Assembly: GCA_964034945.1 (NCBI GenBank)
Contig: OZ035962.1
Coordinates: 111,884,234 to 111,948,233 of the forward strand
Length of the DNA: 64,000 nt
Source: Chrysopilus asiliformis
Taxonomy: Eukaryota; Arthropoda; Insecta; Diptera; Rhagionidae
Reading direction: 5' to 3'
The translations under genes and the position numbers were made by a program. Below are positions 11,334-22,240 of the stretch, piece after piece (positions within the stretch are counted from its first letter, which is position 1; each line of letters begins with the position of its first letter). The notes under the pieces are model-generated. The model saw only the letters and a program-made list of their open reading frames with translations, was not told where the DNA came from and ran no database searches.

Positions 11334-11440
11334 AAGAATCCTCATTTTCATCGCGACAACGTGGCAGTACCAGCAGTCTTGAATCAATATCGTCTTCATC
11401 GCCAATTTCATCCAAAGCTTCGACACCAGAACGTGAGTAA
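11334..11440 (+). CDS. upSET: upSET coding exon 7 (candidate terminal exon)
   Basis: The acceptor TTCCTTTCCAG at 11333 supplies AA to finish the Glu codon (phase 1). The exon encodes ESSFSSRQRGSTSSLESISS and SSPISSKASTPERE, and then a TAA at 11438-11440. The last two codons, CGT GAG, and the stop overlap a consensus donor (C/GTGAGT at 11433). The transcript could therefore end here or splice on after 11432 to a further exon. The Ser-rich composition matches the preceding exons, so the exon itself is well supported; whether it is terminal is open. Confidence 0.75.
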
Positions 11441-11755
11441 TATATCTAAATGACACATCACATGTACAAAGAAAATATTATAAATTGAAGTTATCGCGAA
11501 TTATAACATACTTGCACCGGATGTATTTTCGATAAGACCATCATCAATTTATTTAAAAAACAGTGAAAAGAATAGAAAAAAAAACACATTCAACAAAAAA
11601 TTATAATTTAAAAGGAAATCGAATTTAAGATAAAGAAGTTTGTATTTGATTTTATAGCTTTTTATAATAATGTTTTATAAAACTTACTTATGATTATCGT
11701 TTATTATTATTAATTTGTTTTCATTTGAAATACACTAATTTAATGCTAAAATGGA

Positions 11756-11761
11756 AATAAA
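11756..11761 (+). promoter_or_regulatory. Candidate polyadenylation signal AATAAA for upSET
   Basis: This is the first AATAAA after the exon 7 stop codon, 316 bp downstream, in AT-rich DNA. It would suit a short 3' UTR (11441 to about 11785) if exon 7 is terminal. AATAAA is frequent by chance in sequence this AT-rich, so support is weak. Confidence 0.35.
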
Positions 11762-11896
11762 AATGAAAATAGATTTTGTAAATATTTTTTTTGCTTCTAA
11801 TAAGTTTTTTTTCCGTAACTTTAGAGTGCATTGAGGTCAGTTCAGTAAAAATATTTCAGTTGATTTGCATTAAAGGATTTTTAAATTAATTTGTAG

Positions 11897-11988
11897 TCCT
11901 ATTATGGAAGTCACGGGGACGCGAAGCTCACGGCGCCTGGCCGAGAAATCGGTTTGTCATACTTTCAACGATTCCCTTTACTTCCTAA
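11897..11988 (+). CDS. Possible alternative last exon of upSET
   Basis: If exon 7 is spliced at 11432, the acceptor TTTGTAG at 11896 gives an in-phase continuation of about 30 residues (reading LLLWKSRGREAHGAWPRNRF) to a TAA at 11986. The segment 11905-12010 is clearly more GC-rich than its surroundings, which is why it was noticed. A different frame has an ATG at 11904 reading MEVTGTRSSRRLAEKS, which could instead start another transcript. I recognise neither peptide. Confidence 0.18.
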
Positions 11989-12235
11989 ACGCATTCATGG
12001 CGACGAACTGTCAAATCGTTCAAATTTCAATTAAATCGTGTTTGATTTTTTTACGAAAAGGCCGTTTTATTTCTAAAAACCGGGAAGTTCGGTAGTTATT
12101 TTATGATAGCGAGGAAGAGCATAACATTCAAAACATGAGAATTGTAAGACAATTACAAGAGATACTTAAAATCTACTTAAAATACCAGATCCAGTATGAG
12201 TTGAATATATTATAGTTTTTGCATATAAGAAACAA

Positions 12236-12356
12236 GATGATTTCTCGTCAATTGGAGACGATTTCTCGTCAATTGGAGATGATTTCTCGTCAATTGGAGA
12301 CGATTTCTCGTCAATTGGAGACGATTTCTCGTCAATTGGAGACGATTCCTCGTTAA
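12236..12356. repeat. 21-bp tandem repeat, about 5.7 units
   Basis: The unit is CGATTTCTCGTCAATTGGAGA, repeated head to tail with a C/T change at its first base and a decayed last unit. Because 21 is a multiple of three, the minus strand reads as repeats of SSPIDEK within a 124-residue open frame. No coding context supports that frame. Confidence 0.9.
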
Positions 12357-12768
12357 ATGTTGGACTCGAAATATGTATGTTACGAAATATTATGCACAGA
12401 GCTGATAAAATTCGAAAATAAATTAAGTTGAACGATTCTTTTTTTCCAAATATAAATTTCGGTACACTCGAGTTGCTAGAAAATAGATGCAGAATTGAAA
12501 AGACATGGGCGACAGTGTTCAGGGACTTATGTAATATCAAAAGCCGTCACCGTGACTTCCATATTATGGCTATAAAAAAATGTCGATGGATTTTAATGTT
12601 TATCACCTTTTAAATCATGTTAAATTGCAAATATTTCCCAGCTATAGAAGTTTTTTTTGCTTAGTATTTCGAACTCCTAAAACTTCATATACCAAATTTG
12701 AGACAAATGAATAATTTCGCTGAATCTCATTAGCTGCATTTAAAGTTCATCCGCAAACTACTTATAGA

Positions 12769-12822
12769 TACTCTCGAGTACTCCTGAGTAACAAAATGTG
12801 TACTTAGGACTACTCGAGGGTA
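12769..12822. repeat. Imperfect 54-bp hairpin
   Basis: TACTCTCGAGTACTCCTGAGTA is followed, after an 11-base loop, by TACTTAGGACTACTCGAGGGTA, its reverse complement with four mismatches. No flanking duplication is visible and the class is unknown. Confidence 0.55.
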
Positions 12823-15346
12823 CTTGTAAGTATTTTGCAATTGAGGTTGGAACGCAGCTATTGACAAAAACCCCAAAAAACTAAGTGTCCTGAAACTTCA
12901 AACTTCGTGCTAGGTTTTCAGGTGCGCACACTGCTGCAGATCTGAAAGATCGTGCAAGTTTTTCGACTAAATTTTGATAGAAAGAATTATCCGTGATACA
13001 GTTGTGACTGGCAACCAAGTCGCGATCGACTAGCAGCCGGTACTATCATTCGTATGGGGGGACAATTGTGGCCCTATCTGATTCATAATCCATGTGCGTA
13101 AAAACACATAAGAATTATGAATTCGGTGTTTAGTGCGAATTTTTTTCTTCTAGTTGTATAAACGAAGTAATTAAAAAAAACGCAGAATTTGTTTAAAGTC
13201 TCATTTGGTATTTTTATTGAAAACATCAAAGGTAGAATCTCTTCTTTTAGTATTTAATAGAGATAGAATTATAAATTTGCTGGTCAAATTTTCAATTATT
13301 CGGTCATTATTGTAAAAAAAATTCTTTCCACTTCAGAAAAAAAAAACTTCTAGCGGCGTAAAATAACCTCAATCCGAACACCTGTTTTTATCCTACATTA
13401 ATTTTATTTAATAATTTTTATGTATTTCGTTCGATTACCAAAATGTTAAACTCAGAAGAAAAAAAATGAAAAATAAATAACAAAAATCAGTGTCCTGAAC
13501 AAAATTGCGACATTCCAAAAATTAACAAACTTTCATGAGAAAAAGTAGTAAAAGAAATGGCAGAATTAGCAAAACAATTTTCCCCCAGTGAATTTCATTC
13601 TCATTTATTGGTGTTTTAAAAAAAAACTTTTTTAATGTGAAATTGCTATATGAATTTTATAAACAGTTATGAGTGCAATAAAATCAAAAGAAAAAGCAGA
13701 TTTTTTGAAAAGAATTTCACAACAAATGAAAAAAATGAATTATGAAAATAGTAAAATAGCGTAAGATTGAATTAAAAGTAAACTAAGACTAGTGTATATT
13801 TTGGTTTTTAACTGTAAATACTGTAAAATAGCACAATAGAAGTTAAAAAAAATGAATAAAATTAAGTCCCTTTTCATTGAAGAGTTTTAAGTAATCACAC
13901 TTAAGATTACCCAAAAAAAAAAAAAAAAAAATTAAAAAGCGCCGAAAAAAATATCAAAAAATTGAAATAAAATGTTTTGTAGAAATATTGAATAATTTAA
14001 ATAAACAAAGAAAAATGTAAAATATCGTTGCGCGATTAAAAAAAATAGTACTACTTAAATTTAAGGAAGTAAAATGGATAACGAGTGGAGAAAATTCCTT
14101 AAGAAACCGAATCACATTTAATGTAAATACATGAATATTTTTAAAATATTGTGTATATATGAAAGCGGAATTTGGAAATTCAATGAAATAAAAAAAAAAA
14201 TAAAAAAACAGAAAAAAATCGGAAAATATGATGTGAAAAAGCCACAACAAAAAGTTATCGTCAATATTGAAACAAATTGTATTAAAGTATATAATAGAAA
14301 AATAAATAAATATATTACTTTATAAAATAATAAAAACCGAAATAAATAAATCAAATAATTTTATCTCAATTGATACTTAATCTTATTGTCTTTTTTTACA
14401 AACTTTTGTATATAAAAAAATTTATCTGTATTCATTTTAAACAGGAAGTAAAAAAAATATGTGAAACAAAAGATTTTTTTAACAGTTATATATCGGTAAG
14501 TTACAGTGTTATTCTATATTGGTTTAAAAAATAATAATCAAGGTTGTTGTAAATAATATAAAAACCTATAATATAAAAAAACAACAAAAAAAAAATTAAA
14601 CTTACCTTTAAACATATATTTTTCTATTAAAAATTATTTTTTATTTAATATTAAAGTAATAATAAATAAAAACTACTTATAAATTTAGATGTAAAATGTA
14701 ATTTATAGGGTGTAAGATTTTTTCAGAAAAATAAAAGAGAAAAACAAAATGGAATAAATGAAAACTATTAAAGTAAAATATGAAGAAAAAGAAATTATGT
14801 TAAACGAAGCTATGATAATAATAAATAATGTATACTTAGTGTTTCTTTTTTCATTAAAGTTTTATGTTATGTAACAAGTAAAGTACATAAATTATATATA
14901 AATATTATATAAAATGGTTTATTTGCAATTTTGTTGTTTTTCTTTCTTGTATTTTTTGTTTTATTCTATGCTTGGCTTTTATTTCAGTGAATTTTGTTTG
15001 TTTAGCAGGTGGAAAAAACCGTCAAATTTAAATGTTTTTTTTTACGTTTTTTTTATGTTTTTGTTTACACATAAAACAAACGAGGAATTCAACACACGCA
15101 ATCAAGTTCAACTTTTCGAATGGAGCTGGTCTCAATAAATCGAAACAACTTTGAAGTTTCCAAAATCTTTGGTTTTCCAGAAAAAATCTTTTGACTTTGT
15201 TGAATTTGAAGCTGAATTCTGAAGAAATTTTTATTTGTTAAACAATTTTTTTTTTCATTTTTTATGTTTAAATCCCGATTTTTTAAGGATGACGATTCAT
15301 GTAGTTTCCACACCGCAAAATCGATTATTTCTAGAACGTCAACAGA
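12823..15346. other. AT-rich non-coding stretch
   Basis: There is no gene. From about 13200 the sequence is very AT-rich, with A and T runs (for example a run of about 20 A at 13913-13931) and very few GC-rich words. Short open frames here are rich in Lys/Ile/Phe and look like chance products of composition. Confidence 0.7.
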
Positions 15347-15348
15347 TA

Positions 15349-15600
15349 TATGAGGCGTTAAAAGCTAGAGTGGACCAACCCACATGTCGAAATCGTGAAT
15401 TTTTTTGTGTTTGAATCACTATTGCGAGTGAGTTTTTAGATAAAAATGTTTGGATGCCCAAAGAACATTTCAACATTGAGTAATAAAGTCCACAGAAATA
15501 TTTTTTTCCAAAAATTTACAGTCAATAATAGTACAAAAGTGGAAAAGCTTCAAAAACTCGATTATGTGGCTTGGTCCACTCTAGCTTTTAACGCTTCATA
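15349..15600. mobile_element. Tc1/mariner-like MITE with TA duplication
   Basis: The left end TATGAGGCGTTAAAAGCTAG is mirrored at the right end as CTAGCTTTTAACGCTTCATA. The inverted repeats extend about 30 bp through AGTGGACCAA, with one mismatch. TA flanks both sides (15347-15348 and 15601-15602), consistent with a Tc1/mariner-type target duplication. The 252-bp element has no coding capacity. Confidence 0.65.
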
Positions 15601-15653
15601 TAAAGATCAAGCGGAGCTTGTAAATTAGATACCTTTGTATAGTTATGAAGATA

Positions 15654-15840
15654 CAGTGGAACCTCGACTTAATTCGTTTCTGAAAGGTGTTCATAAACCG
15701 AGGGTGACGAAACGAAACGGCTATTCATGAACTGAAATCTTGTTGACAAACCGAAATATTGTTAACAAGCCAAGGTTTTTTTTCAAAAAGGGTTCACAAA
15801 TATGCGTTCATGGACCGAAGGCCCATTATATATACGATTG
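15654..15840. mobile_element. Pogo/Tigger-like terminal fragment
   Basis: TA followed by CAGTGGAACCTCGACTTAA resembles the ends of pogo/Tigger-type elements. The fragment then contains loosely repeated words such as GTTCATAAACCGAGG, GTTCATGGACCGAAGG and GTTGACAAACCGAAAT. No matching opposite end was found, so it appears truncated, perhaps by the foldback element that starts at 15880. Confidence 0.4.
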
Positions 15841-15879
15841 AATAAAACTGTCCAGGATTTTAACCTCTTTTAAATCATT

Positions 15880-16117
15880 CAGGACACCAATCATGTATTG
15901 CGACGCGTCTCTGTCTTTCGACTTCGACGCAGCTTTTAACTCTTGACTTCGCCATATCAGCAGCTTCAAATTTCCTGGAGTGACAGTCAGAATCACGTTT
16001 CCATTCATAGTGACGATTGCGCGAAATTTCAAACTGCAGATATGGCGAAATCAAGAGTTAAAAGCTGCGTCGAAGTCGAAAGACAGAGACGCCTCGGAAT
16101 ACATGATTGGTGCCCAG
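15880..16117. mobile_element. 238-bp foldback MITE, family FB1, copy 1
   Basis: The ends read CAGGACACCAATCATG and CATGATTGGTGCCCAG. Long inverted arms run inward through GACGCGTCTCTGTCTTTCGA, CTTCGACGCAGCTTTTAACTC and CGCCATATC. The copy at 41294-41531 has the same length and ends, with unrelated flanks, which fixes the boundaries. No clear target duplication is visible. The CAGGG-type end would fit a hAT-like element, but that is weak. Confidence 0.8.
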
Positions 16118-16165
16118 GCTTGAAAATATGCGTGTTGTCTTCCACTGTTATCCACTATCTTTTAC

Positions 16166-16291
16166 AGGTTGATTATCTTAGACGCGTCACTTTTCGTGAC
16201 TCGAATTTTGCCTATTGTATTTGTTGTTTTGTACCAACAGCAACAGGCAATTTCGAGTCAGGAAAAGTGACGCGTCTAAGATAATCGACCT
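16166..16291. repeat. 126-bp palindromic foldback
   Basis: AGGTTGATTATCTTAGACGC at the left is mirrored by GCGTCTAAGATAATCGACCT at the right. The arms are about 50 bp (through GTCACTTTTC, GACTCGA and TTGCCT) around a short loop. It lies 48 bp from FB1 copy 1 but is a different sequence. It is probably a tiny MITE. Confidence 0.75.
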
Positions 16292-18440
16292 ATTAGATTC
16301 TTGCAAATTCCCTGCAAACTCGTAAAAATATTCAAGAAAGAATTAAATATATTCAAATTCTCTATAATTTTGGCTTTTACCGTAAATCGATATTTTTGAC
16401 GTTTGTCGAGATATTTCAGATCATATTTTTATATAAGCGGGTTATGGTGTAAATTGCGCAGATACGTAGATTTTGTATATGAAAGTTGTACTGTTCACAT
16501 CAGATATTTTTTAATTGGAGTTTTGAAAATACTAGGATCTACAGAACAGAACCTAACTTCATAACATAGCTGGCATTAGAAATACGATATAACTAGTATA
16601 AGATTCGTTCACGTGACGCGATGTTATTCATATTAAATGAAAGCCTTTTAAGTTAAACTTATTTGCATTTTTCAGTGAATAAAAATAATGGATCATATTT
16701 TCAAGGAAGTGCGAGGTGAGCATGTATTTTTCTCTGGAATGTTAATTACTAAAAACGTCGAGTACGGCTGACTGTGATGGACGCAAACGACTAAATTTTA
16801 TGTTTTTGATGTGAAAACTTAGAACCACAAATTCAGGCCCTATTGAAACTTAGGAACCTAGCTACCAACGTTTTGATTTTACCGTTATAAACCAATTTTA
16901 TTTAAAGTTACATTGTTTTTTAAAAAGGTAATTATTTTTTGCAACAATGTTTTTTGGTTATTCATACTTTAAGAATTAAGGTAGAAAATTAGGAAAAATG
17001 TTAAAGTGAAAAATCTCCGGGAATTAGCACGTTCTTTCTCTTTTTAAAAGCTCTACCTTAAAAATTTTTATAACATTTTCCTTCATTAGAACTTTTTTAT
17101 CTTCAAATTTTGTACCGTCTTACGTTTTAATTGATCATTTTTGCGGTCACAATTTTTTACCTTCCGCTAAAACACTTTACATTACTTAGCTTGTTTTATA
17201 AAAACTCTGTTTTTTTTAATCATAAAGCATTCGCGAAGATTTGATGACTCAATTTTAAGAGTTACTTGATATTCCGGCCATTTTGTAATTTGTTTATAAT
17301 GTTTTGATTTCAAAATTTTAATGGAAATGAAATTCAAAAGGCCTAAATTAAGTCAACATTTTAATTTTTAATTGGAAAAATGGATTACAACTTTTGTATA
17401 TATTTTAAATGAAAATGTATAATTTTAGAGTTATTTTTATAGAAGAAACTGTTATTGCTTTTAATGTAAAGATTAAATGTAAATAAAGAGTTTTATATTT
17501 GAATGTATTGTATTTTATAACGACAAATTGACAGAAAACCTACACAAAATTGTTATATGAAATTATTTAATATAAAAATGTGTAAAATAAAGAAGATTTG
17601 TAGAGAAATCAATTTTATTGTAAAAAATAAATAAATAAATAACTATAAATGAAATTGTAAGTGATTCTATGGAATTTTAATATAAATATGTATATTATTG
17701 TAATGATTTTAATTTTGATATTTATGATTTCAGAAAAATATTAATATAAAAATTTTAAACTAAAGCAACATTCACTAATTTTTTTTTTCATGATAATTGA
17801 GATACTAACAACATATAGGTACTAGATGTTAAGTTAATTCAAGTAGTGTACATTCAAAATATTTTACTACAATTAACAGTGGAAATATATAAACAAATCA
17901 AAACAGAATTATTTATAAATCAAATGATTGAAAAAATAAATGACGAAACAGTAAATAATAATAAAATCAACTTGCATAAAGTGTTAAAGGTAAAGCGAAT
18001 TTGATAACAAAATAAAAGAATTGGAAAATTTTATTATTATAAATAACTACTAGAGGACATAATTTACATTAACTAATTTAAGTATGTGTATTAAAAATAA
18101 ATGAAAAAAAAAATTGTTCTATCAAACTAAATGAAAAAAAATAAATAAAATATTTACTTAAAAATTCAATTTGGTTTTCATTTTTTAGTAGTTTTCGACA
18201 GAAGTGAAACGCTGCGTATTCAAGAATACAAATCGAGGGGAAATCGAATAAACTTAACGGTACAGGCATGATAGTTTTATAACGATTACGAAATGAACCA
18301 TGGATCTATTGGAACATTTATAAGGTTCTGTGTGGCCCATTAACAGCCTAGACCGCTGTTTTCTACTCGGGCGGTTTCTTTTTTACTAGAATAATCTTTG
18401 AATGTGGAAATCGGATACCAAAATGAACTACACCAAGATG
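16292..18440. other. AT-rich non-coding stretch
   Basis: No gene, RNA gene or defined repeat family was seen. The part from about 17300 to 18150 is extremely AT-rich, with TAAATAAATAAATAAC-type runs. Confidence 0.65.
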
Positions 18441-18449
18441 TTTGGCAGG

Positions 18450-19040
18450 ACAAACGTTTTTGATTTCCGCTTGTCTGACTTTCGACAGGATTGAGCTAAA
18501 GACTTGAAATATTCACCCCGATTGCGAGTGTCGTGTCGTTTTCGACAAGAGTCGTTTTACGTGTTGTCTTGTCGAAAACGACATGACACTCGCAATCGGA
18601 TTGATTTACAGTTTCATGTAAATAGTAAGGCTAAGTCCTTGATCGGACAAAATCGCACCGTTCCTTCCTCCATACTCCATACAAACGAAACAGTTTATGC
18701 AATTTTCATGAAACGGTGAGTGGTATTGAAAAATTTGTAAAAATTTGTTTAGAATAGGATTTTAGATACTTCAAAATCCAGTTCAACCATTCAATTTGTA
18801 TGGAAGAAGGTTCTCCCATACAAATTGAACACTTTCTTTATATTTTCTCGAAAACGGCGCATAGTATCGAAAAATTTATGAAAACGAAATGTGTTTGAAA
18901 TATAATTTTACATAACCATTCCATACATCAAAATCCAATCGGACCATCCCCTTTCCCACACGAATTTATTTTTTTTTCATAAAAATCTATTTGACGATTG
19001 CCAATTGGCAATTGTAGCTTTTCTTATATTTTAAATTAGT
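18450..19040 (-). mobile_element. Degraded Helentron/mini-me-like element
   Basis: Blocks match the intact copies in order: GGATTGAGCTAAAGACTTGAAAT (18488), a GTAAATAGTAAGGCTAAGT-like stretch (about 18618), CATACAAACGAAA (about 18680), ATGAAACGGTG, and finally GATTGCCAATTGGCAATTGTAGCTTTTCTTAT (about 18997-19030). The GTCY tract is reduced to remnants. A separate 82-bp palindrome (18518-18599) interrupts it. Confidence 0.6.
18518..18599. repeat. 82-bp palindrome nested in the degraded Helentron-like element
   Basis: CCGATTGCGAGTGTCGTGTC through GACAAGA is mirrored by TCTTGTCGAAAACGACATGA through CGCAATCGG with one mismatch, leaving a loop of about 16 bases. In the intact copies this position has no such palindrome, so it is an insertion or a local inverted duplication. 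Confidence 0.7.
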
Positions 19041-19822
19041 TTTTTAAAATTGTGTTTCCTAATTGGTTAAGAAAAAAAAACATTTTTAAATCAGTACTAA
19101 GCAATTTAGTACCTTTTTTTACTTATTTTAATTTAAATTTATGAAGAAAATAATTGTTTATAAAATACTTCCGGAATATCTACTAATAATAGTAATTATA
19201 CATGGCGAATGAATCATTAGAATTTTTATATAATATAGATTTCTTTTGAAATATGAAAATAATGTCTATAAATAAATGATAAAAAAACAATTTCATTTAT
19301 CGTTTAAACAACCAACTAAATGAAAATTCTGTGAAAGTCATAAAATTTTCCAGAGTTATCAGTAGAGTTCCAGGCATCAGCTTGGTCTCTATTTACGAGT
19401 AATAAATTCATATAGTAACAGTTGAGCTTTACCGAATATGCATATCCTATACATTATTGCAGCAACATTGAATATAATAGATAGTATAGGTGCTGGCTGC
19501 CTATAGTAGGTGAAAATTTCCGAGTACGAGGCATACGAGTATAAGGACGAAATGAAAATTTCATGTGTTAAGACGGTAATAAACTTTCGAAAATACCAAA
19601 AATTCATTTTTTCTGCTTCGTTCGAGATTTACAACCACGGGAAATGTATGCCATCGAGTACAGCAAGTACTTCTTGTATGTTGGGGATTGGATGCCTTCA
19701 AAGATGCCTGAAATATATTCCGTTCTGGTGGTGGTGCTCCTTTAGTTGAAAAGACGGCATCAGATACATTCCGGCTGAGGTATTATATGTAATAAGTACA
19801 TACCATATCATAATGGAAATCC

Positions 19823-19862
19823 TATAATAAATCTCCAATTGTGCAATTACATTCATTTTCCA
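19823..19862 (-). repeat. About 40-bp repeat, inverted partner of 22202-22240
   Basis: On the minus strand it reads AATGTAATTGCACAATTGGAG, ATTTATTATAGGATTTCCA. The plus strand at 22202 reads GTAATTGCACTATTGAAGATTT, ATTAGAGAAATTTCCA. The match is short but clear. The 2.4 kb between them may be an old element, or these may be two fragments of one repeat. Confidence 0.4.
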
Positions 19863-20485
19863 TTTTTTTTTGGTTCATTTTTTCTGATGTTGTTTTCAAT
19901 GTCGTTTTCTTGGTTGCTTCTGGTATTTTCCCCAAACTTTTTTTTTCGAGGCACACACGTATCTTGGAGGAGGCATTTTTCCTTCGTTTTTGGCTACATG
20001 CAACCATTCGGAAGAGTGAACGTATGATACCAATGTGCCTTATATTGCGAAAAAAAGCCTAAAATTACACGAAAAGTTGTAACAAAAATCGTTACCCGCC
20101 GTGTTTCATTTTGAGCCTTTTTACATTTTATTACCAAGCATACGTGACATGAATTTTTCCAGTCGAAAGGATTTTTTTTTATTCCTTATTTTGGTGTATT
20201 GATAGTAAAAAGGATGAGACTGTATTTGCCTCTATATTGAACAAACGTGTTTTGACAAAAAAAAAGTTGCCATTTTAATGAAAAAGATAATTATTTTAAA
20301 AAAATATCTGAAATGAACAGCATATCACTTTCTAATACTTAAGCTTCGGTTTTGCGGTTTTCAGCGTTCCAGTGTTATCTTACGACGATCTTTCCAAAAA
20401 ATTGTCTACCAAAAAATTGCGACACATTCCCACGAAAGTACGATACATAAACTTACGATTATATGCCAAAAATCGAAATTTTTTT

Positions 20486-20787
20486 TAGTGAAAACCCCGA
20501 TCAAAATACCGTCATAGGTTCAAAAGGTAACAAGGCAGGGGTTTATAGGAGGTGGGAGGAATGGATTCTATAGGGGAGCGAATTTTTGTGTGTTAAAATT
20601 TATCTTCTAGTGAAAACCCAATCAAAATATATTTAATGGTTCAGGGGATAGCCGGATAGATGGTTGAGTTACAGAGAATTGGGCAAAATTTTTAATGGTT
20701 AAGGATTTCTTTATCCAACTTTGAAAACCACATTCTTTATCCAAATTTTTAAAATTTCTTTATCCAACTTTGAAAACCGCATTCTAA
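20486..20787. repeat. Degenerate local tandem repeats
   Basis: TAGTGAAAACC(C) ... TCAAAATA occurs at 20486 and 20608, 122 bp apart, and each is followed by a similar G-rich block. Then TTTCTTTATCCAACTTTGAAAACC recurs at 20706 and 20755. It is an old tandem region with no known family. Confidence 0.5.
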
Positions 20788-22201
20788 TCGATTAAACGGT
20801 TTAAACGTTAACCGGTGAGGGGTTCCGAGGTAAAGGGGACCAGGAATGAATATACCAGATCTTCGTCTCACTAGCTCTGCTAGCCATGATACAAGGATTT
20901 TTTTTTATTTCTTAAAGTACGGTATTTTTCCTCAAGATTTCTTTTTGTTTCTTAAGGTTTTATAACAAGACGATTTTATTTCTAATTTGACAAAGATGCT
21001 TTCATGCAAGGACATTTTCAGCCGAAAATCATAATTAAATGAATCATATCGGCAATGTACGATTTACCCGAAATTGCCCTTGGTTAAAAATGTATGCCTC
21101 AGAGAAGCACGTATTCGATTTGATATCAACCATAAATCATGCTTTACCGAAACTCTTGGTAGGATTTCTTATGCATCGAATGGACTAAAATAATTTCGAT
21201 TAGATAGAATACGTGTAAGAATAATGGTGTTTGGTATATCCATACGGAGCGTGTGTGCAATATGCTTTGATACAAATCACTGCATTACACTAGAATGAAC
21301 ATAAGAAATTCTCTATCCATACTCTGACCACCAAGTTTAACTTCGAAAAAAAATAGCATTCGATAGAAGTACCCCGAAATAAGGTACAAGAGAACATTAT
21401 TATCCCTGGTGGCTGAGCATGCTATCGTCATTGAGGTCAATTCTGTTCATATACCGACCTGATTGGGAAGCAAACGAGGCAAGTAGTCGTGCGTTGAGTC
21501 GAGGATCCACCGTCGAATCAAGAGGAGCTCCTACCTATATTTACCTACTCGTAAATACAACATGAATATAAGCATACTCGTATGTAGCAGCAACAAAAAC
21601 TACCATATTGGTCGTTCATAAGAAATACATTCTTCTTCGTCGTTTTTATCCACCAAAGTTGGCAGTCAGCCCTGGTTTTCTAGAATAGCTAAGAATCGGG
21701 CGTCTCTTGGTCACCGACTTTGGGTCAACAACACAAATCCAGAGAATTTTCTCAAGTGGAAACATTCCCGTCACGTATGGAGGTGAAACAAAGTAGAAAC
21801 AGGGAGCCGAGACATAAGGAACAAATAAAATTTTGTTTCTGTAAATTTTCTTCTTTTCTTGGGGGATTCTTGTGTTTTTTTTTGTTTTCTTACAGACCTA
21901 TTCAAGACGACCAAATACGGAGAATTAGGTTCCAGTCTCTCAGATTCTAGGTTCAATGAAAAGGGACACATATACAATCATTAAATTCGTAGCTGCATTC
22001 TCGAACAAACAACAAATAAACCAGCAGAATACACGAATCGAGTTTGGGTTAAGTTTTTCATACAGCCAGGCAGGATCTATCGTCTGAGTTCATTCAAATA
22101 AATGTACCTAGTTCCAATAGTGATTCTCATCTACGAGTTCACATAGCTTCAGTATAGGGTCCCAATATTGCAGAACAACAGCAACGAGAAAAGCTCCAAA
22201 T

Positions 22202-22240
22202 AATGTGTAATTGCACTATTGAAGATTTATTAGAGAAATT
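22202..22240 (+). repeat. About 40-bp repeat, inverted partner of 19823-19862
   Basis: See the partner entry; it shares GTAATTGCAC, ATTG, AGATTTATT and TTTCCA in the same order. Confidence 0.4.

Larger units (their letters stand above)
1..11440 (+). other. upSET: upSET gene span (PHD-SET chromatin regulator, KMT2E/SETD5 family)
   Basis: Seven exons joined at GT-AG junctions with matching phases (2, 1, 2, 0, 1, 1) give one reading frame of about 2543 residues. The order is a Q/H-rich N-terminus, acidic linker, PHD finger (about 612-654), degenerate SET domain (about 845-985), and a disordered tail with short conserved motifs. This is the architecture of Drosophila UpSET and vertebrate KMT2E/SETD5. 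In flies UpSET is known as a nuclear factor at active promoters that works with the Rpd3/Sin3 deacetylase complex to restrict chromatin opening. Its SET domain is considered non-catalytic. Introns run from 69 to 1685 bp. The gene may start upstream of the window, because the Drosophila protein is longer than this one as I recall and base 1 could be an internal Met codon. The family assignment is secure; the exact 5' and 3' ends are not. Confidence 0.93.

Noticed and set aside
11904..12095. MEVTGTRSSRRLAEKS frame as the first exon of a new gene
   Set aside because: The start is plausible, but the peptide soon becomes Ile/Lys/Phe-rich, no consensus donor follows, and it competes with a possible last upSET exon. 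Kept only as a note.
12166..12540. Minus-strand frame with SSPIDEK repeats as a protein, or the array as CRISPR-like
   Set aside because: The repeats are contiguous 21-bp units without spacers, in a eukaryotic context, and the frame has no other support.
15943..16284. 113-codon frame with WSDSQN and VEVERQRR words, matched at 41357-41539
   Set aside because: It lies across the arms of the FB1 foldback MITE and a neighbouring palindrome.
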